Shown here: positions 58,488-61,481 of the stretch, one piece after another
Layout: each line of letters opens with the position of its first letter
How positions within the stretch are numbered: the stretch's first letter is position 1
Assembly: GCA_038531315.1 (NCBI GenBank)
Contig: JBCBBT010000013.1
Coordinates: 1-61,481, forward strand
Direction of reading: 5' to 3'
Length of the DNA: 61,481 nucleotides
From: JAJFFW01 sp038531315
Lineage (GTDB): Bacteria; Pseudomonadota; Alphaproteobacteria; Caulobacterales; Parvularculaceae
Program-made: the position numbers and the translations under genes
The notes under the pieces: model-generated
Told to the model about the DNA's origin: nothing
The model's database searches: none
Seen by the model: the letters and a program-made list of their open reading frames with translations, nothing else

Positions 58488-58586
58488 GATGCGGCTCCAA
58501 TTTGCGTTTATTCGTCAAGAAGCTGCCGACACTTATCTGCGATGTCACGACGAGATTTAGAGCCAAGACGGCGCATAAATGCACCA

Positions 58587-59489
58587 CTATTCAATTGAAC
58601 CTGTAATGAGGGTTTTGTTTGCAAGAAGTGCTTCGCTCGCAAAATCCATGAATGCACGGATGCGCGCAGTTCTGCGCAGATCATTATGGGTTAACAACCA
58701 GACATCTCTCGAAGGTTGCGGTGGCTTTTTTCCTATCCTCTCTAGACCGTTTGACGTGTCTCCAATCAAACACGGAAGGTACGCAATGCCGAATCCCGCT
58801 AGCGCTAGATCACGCTGCAAGTGAACATCGGGTACATACCCCCAGGCCGGAACTTCTGGGAAATCGGTTGCTTCTGTCCAGGCAGGATGAGGCGAGCGGT
58901 CTTCGGAGAAATTGATCCATCGTGCTTCGAAGGGACTGTCTGCCGGATTTGTATCACGAATATATTTCTTAGTCGCATAGGCGCACTGAGCGTACGTCAT
59001 CAGGCATTTGCCTACCAGATCTTCAGGCGGATTATTGTCAAGGCGAATAGCGATATCGGCTTCTCCACGGGCGATATCAAAAAGGCTTTGACTCGTCGCA
59101 AACTCGACCGACAGTCCGGGATAAGCATCCGCGAATTCCTCCATGCGCGGTGCAAAAACGATCTCCGCTAGTATTCCCGGCATAGTCACACAGATTTTTC
59201 CTGAAAGCTGTTTGTCCTGGCCTCGGATTCGGCGCTCTGCCCCCAATAGATCGTAGGCAAATGACTTAGCTGTTCTGAGCAACATCTCGCCGGCATCGGT
59301 TAGCAAGTAACCGTCCGGGCTTCGGTCAAACAACCGTGCCCCCAGCGTTGCCTCCAACGCATCAAGGCGGCGGCTGATTGTGGAGTGATGCACGCCAAGC
59401 GAGGTGGCCGCGCTTCGCAAAGTCTTATGGAGCGCGAGTTCACGAAACACCTTGATGTCTTCCCAATCCAAATCACGTTCTCCAATCAT
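58587..59489 (-). CDS. LysR-family regulator
   Basis: A 300-residue LTTR: DNA-binding domain WEDIKVFRELALHKTLRSAATSLGVHHSTISRRLDALEATLGARLFDRSPDGYLLTDAG at the N-terminus and a periplasmic-binding-protein-like effector domain. ATG 59489 gives the usual length; the open frame to 60005 is a shadow of the divergent gene. It stands upstream of the dehalogenase gene in the same orientation and divergent from the DUF4345 operon, with symmetrical sites between. Confidence 0.92.
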   Translation of the reverse strand: MIGERDLDWEDIKVFRELALHKTLRSAATSLGVHHSTISRRLDALEATLGARLFDRSPDGYLLTDAGEMLLRTAKSFAYDLLGAERRIRGQDKQLSGKICVTMPGILAEIVFAPRMEEFADAYPGLSVEFATSQSLFDIARGEADIAIRLDNNPPEDLVGKCLMTYAQCAYATKKYIRDTNPADSPFEARWINFSEDRSPHPAWTEATDFPEVPAWGYVPDVHLQRDLALAGFGIAYLPCLIGDTSNGLERIGKKPPQPSRDVWLLTHNDLRRTARIRAFMDFASEALLANKTLITGSIE

Positions 59490-59517
59490 AAGTCCTTCAC
59501 TCTTATCAGAAACCAGC

Positions 59518-59547
59518 GGCGCAAATTTGCGCCACTTTGGCGCAAAG
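59518..59547. promoter_or_regulatory. Likely LysR binding sites
   Basis: GGCGCAAATTTGCGCC (59518-59533) is a perfect 16-bp palindrome. The half-site GGCGCAAA recurs at 59539 (21 bases, two helical turns, from the first), and CTTTG-GCG-CAAAG (59535-59547) is an overlapping inverted repeat. The position, 29 bases before the LysR start and 75 before the divergent gene, suits an LTTR recognition and activation site. Confidence 0.7.
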
Positions 59548-59621
59548 TCTCTCAGTGACAAAGCGTTTTTACAAATTGAATATCGGGAGCATAGAAGCCG
59601 CACCAACGAGGGCATCCTCCC

Positions 59622-60035
59622 ATGAAACTGATCCTGATCTTGATCACAGTCCTGCTCACCCTCGTCACCCTTGGCTTCGGCGGATTGTGGTTTGGACTGG
59701 GGCTTCAAACGATTGAAGTGGTTGGAGGCAATACGCTTCCGATTACCGAGGCGCCAGAAGCCCTCGCAATGGCAGACAATTCCGTTCGCTTCCTTGCTGG
59801 GGTCTGGATTGCTACGGGCATAGGCCTTTTTATCTGTCTGCGTAACATTACAGAGAATGCCACACTGTTTTCTGTGATCATGGGGGGTCTGTTTCTCGGC
59901 GGACTCGGGCGTCTCCTTAGTTTCTATCAACTGGGCATCGTCGACGCCTTCGTCATCCCCACGGCCATTGAGCTTATCCTGCCACCCATTGCGATCGCAC
60001 TTCAATCGGCATTGGCGCGTCGATCATCATTGTAA
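59622..60035 (+). CDS. DUF4345 family membrane protein
   Basis: A 137-residue four-helix membrane protein of the DUF4345 kind (EALAMADNSVRFLAGVWIATGIGLF, and SVIMGGLFLGGLGRLLSFYQLG). Function unknown. It precedes the oxidoreductase gene by 13 bases and is divergent from the LysR gene. Confidence 0.82.
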   Translation: MKLILILITVLLTLVTLGFGGLWFGLGLQTIEVVGGNTLPITEAPEALAMADNSVRFLAGVWIATGIGLFICLRNITENATLFSVIMGGLFLGGLGRLLSFYQLGIVDAFVIPTAIELILPPIAIALQSALARRSSL

Positions 60036-60048
60036 GAAAGGTCTGTTC

Positions 60049-61050
60049 ATGCCTCGTCACGTCGAATTCAATCAAACGGGTGGACCAGACGTTTTGCAGA
60101 TCGTTGAAGCCGACCTGCTGGCGCCACCCTCCGGCCATGTGCAAATTGACATAAAAGCGGCGGGTCTCAATCGCGCGGAGCTCATATTTTTTCAGGGACA
60201 GTATCTTGTGCAACCACGACTGCCTGGGGCGCGATTGGGATTTGAAGGTGCTGGCGTCATTGTGGACACTGGTCCTGACATCACAGGTTGGTCAGTCGGC
60301 GACAGGGTTTGCGTGACCCCTGCATTTCAACAAGATGCCTATGGAGTCATTGGGGAGCGGATTAATATTCCCGCAACGGCACTTGAGCCCATTCCAGACT
60401 GCATTGATTTTGTCGATGCGGCGGCGTTCTGGATGGCTTTCGGCACTGCATATGGTCTGCTTGTGCAAACTGGCGGATTACAACGTGGAGACGGTAAAAC
60501 CGTTGTTTTTAATGCTGCAAGTTCAAGTGTCGGTCTTGCTCTGATTCAAGTTGCTCAAGCCCATGGTGCCACAACCGTTGCGCTCACTCGCACAGGCGTG
60601 AAAGCGGGACGATTATTTGAAGCAGGTGCCGATCACGTGATCCTTGCAGACGAGGAAGACTCATCCGCGCGCATTTTGGAGATCACAGAAGGCCGGGGTT
60701 TTGACATCGCATGTGACGCTGTTGGCGGTCCCGCTACAACCATGCTGGGAGAGGCCGCAGGATTTGAATCGACCATAATCCAATATGGTCTTCTTTCTGG
60801 GGAAGTGGCCCCCGTACCGACCAACGCCATCCTCGGAAAGGCCGCCCGTCTAACGGGGTTTCATCTTCTCTGGCATATGATGAATCTGGAAGAAAGGCGC
60901 GCGCTGGCTTCTTGTCACCTGCGAGAGAGCTGGACAGCAGGCATGTATAAAACGCAGATCGATAGGAGATTCGGATTTGATGATACGAGCGAAGCCTATC
61001 GATACATGGCCAGCAATGACCAATTCGGGAAGATCATCGTGGAGCTCTAG
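60049..61050 (+). CDS. Zinc-independent quinone oxidoreductase/MDR alcohol dehydrogenase
   Basis: A 333-residue medium-chain dehydrogenase/reductase. It has the GroES-like N-terminus (VQIDIKAAGLNRAELIFFQGQYLVQPRLPGARLGFEGAGVIVDTG), a Rossmann fold (VVFNAASSSVGLALIQVAQAHGATTVALTRTGVKAGRLFEAGADHVI) and no zinc-ligand Cys. It reduces quinones or enones with NADPH. The start is ATG 60049; the frame open to 59968 is a shadow. Confidence 0.9.
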   Translation: MPRHVEFNQTGGPDVLQIVEADLLAPPSGHVQIDIKAAGLNRAELIFFQGQYLVQPRLPGARLGFEGAGVIVDTGPDITGWSVGDRVCVTPAFQQDAYGVIGERINIPATALEPIPDCIDFVDAAAFWMAFGTAYGLLVQTGGLQRGDGKTVVFNAASSSVGLALIQVAQAHGATTVALTRTGVKAGRLFEAGADHVILADEEDSSARILEITEGRGFDIACDAVGGPATTMLGEAAGFESTIIQYGLLSGEVAPVPTNAILGKAARLTGFHLLWHMMNLEERRALASCHLRESWTAGMYKTQIDRRFGFDDTSEAYRYMASNDQFGKIIVEL

Positions 61051-61122
61051 TCATCGGAAGTGGGGTATTGGAGAAGCAAAACCGGTCATTCGAAATCCAT
61101 ATGTGACTGTCGGCTTTTGGCG

Positions 61123-61291
61123 AATTCTGTTGAAAAACTATTTTTGGCCCTTCGGGAGACAAGAGCCTTGGCTAATTATCTTGTCAAAGGCTATAAATTC
61201 AGCAGAACGATTCAATAAATTTGAAAATCTAGCCTGAAAATATCAACCGTATAAAATAAAACTATTCAGTTTTGAGTTCTTCAACAGAATT
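61123..61291. repeat. Inverted repeat, possible mobile-element end
   Basis: AATTCTGTTGAAAAACT (61123-61139) and, inverted, AATTCTGTTGAAGAACT (61275-61291) match at 16 of 17 positions and face inwards across a 135-bp AT-rich stretch. Such ends occur in insertion sequences and small non-autonomous elements, but no transposase frame is seen. The 317 bases from 61051 to 61367 otherwise hold no gene. Confidence 0.4.
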
Positions 61292-61367
61292 GGCGAGTTT
61301 TTGCCGAAGCAAGGCCGCTATTTCTACGGCAGAAATGCGAGCAAAACCAGTCATTAGAAATTGGCAC

Positions 61368-61481
61368 TCATCGGTCTCGAACTGGCCCTAACCGGACTTT
61401 CGCGCCTTCAACTGCTTGTTGTATTATCAGCGCGTGTCCAAAATTCGATATCTCCACCTTCCGGTAGGAACTGAACCCCCA
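61368..61481 (-). pseudogene. LysR-like C-terminal fragment at the window edge
   Basis: The frame from the edge reads WGFSSYRKVEISNFGHALIIQQAVEG then VRLGPVRDR and a TGA. The HALIIQQAVEGAKVRLGP string is typical of the effector-domain region of GcvA-like LysR proteins, but the chain stops about 30 residues earlier than such proteins usually end. The gene runs off the window, so it may be truncated by the neighbouring inverted repeat or simply divergent. Confidence 0.35.

Noticed and set aside
60977..61237. An 86-codon plus-strand frame after the oxidoreductase gene
   Set aside because: It starts inside the oxidoreductase gene in another frame and continues into AT-rich DNA with an inverted repeat; no family.
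1..61481. CRISPR arrays, rRNA genes and complete insertion sequences
   Set aside because: No regular repeat-spacer array, rRNA sequence or transposase frame was found on reading either strand.

Overview
The window looks like a piece of an alphaproteobacterial chromosome carrying a large integrative and conjugative element (ICE). The alphaproteobacterial reading rests on the gene families: a LolA/KatG/Trm112/Lon-N/YbbN/ProX neighbourhood, and a conjugation backbone of the type found in Rhizobiales, Sphingomonadales and Caulobacterales-like genomes (ardA, parB, DUF736, DUF6499-DUF2285, DUF2840, traF, rlxS, traG, trbBCDEJLFGI, DUF2274). No species can be named from this sequence alone.

Layout. 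(1) 1-7.7 kb is ordinary chromosome: small membrane and hypothetical proteins, LolA, a short DUF2256 gene, a lipoprotein-like KatG, Trm112-like protein, Lon substrate-binding-domain protein, thioredoxin/TPR co-chaperone and Ala-tRNA(Pro) deacylase. (2) A tRNA-Gly(GCC) at 7786-7860 is followed directly by a tyrosine integrase, the classic left end of a genomic island. (3) 9.5-32.4 kb is catabolic cargo. It starts with an HxlR-controlled enoyl-CoA hydratase/DoxX operon. Then come two abutting leftward operons: MBL hydrolase, DUF1214, DUF1254, iron ADH (4 genes), and SDR, APH-like kinase, ACAD, acyl-CoA synthetase, GntR, CoA transferase, thiolase, FadJ-like, nitroreductase, DFR-like reductase, GH1 glucosidase, SDR, GPH symporter (13 genes with no gap above about 25 bp). 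A divergent beta-propeller lipoprotein gene follows. (4) 33-57 kb is the ICE backbone: structured non-coding DNA, ardA and a ParB-like gene, a divergent XRE regulator/antiactivator-like pair with palindromic operators, an FseA-like activator, an excisionase-like protein, signal peptidase TraF, relaxase RlxS, coupling protein TraG and a complete Trb type IV secretion operon. A DUF4062-ATPase-winged-helix gene with an iteron array behind it is inserted between rlxS and traG. (5) 57-61.5 kb holds a lipoprotein-type haloalkane dehalogenase with a MAPEG protein, a LysR regulator, a DUF4345/quinone-oxidoreductase pair, and an end with an inverted repeat and a LysR-like remnant.

How the parts fit. 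The integrase and excisionase-like protein should move the element, RlxS/TraF/TraG/Trb should transfer it, ArdA should protect it in the recipient, and the XRE/FseA-like genes should decide when it excises. The cargo reads as uptake and deglycosylation of a glycoside, then CoA activation and beta-oxidation. The SDR-kinase-ACAD-CoA ligase quartet resembles the Lva module that converts 4-hydroxyacyl-CoA to 3-hydroxyacyl-CoA through a phosphorylated intermediate. Two near-identical GntR-type operator sites lie before both catabolic operons, so the embedded GntR protein probably controls the whole set. No second copy of the tRNA-Gly 3' end was seen, so the right end of the element is unresolved and may lie outside the window.
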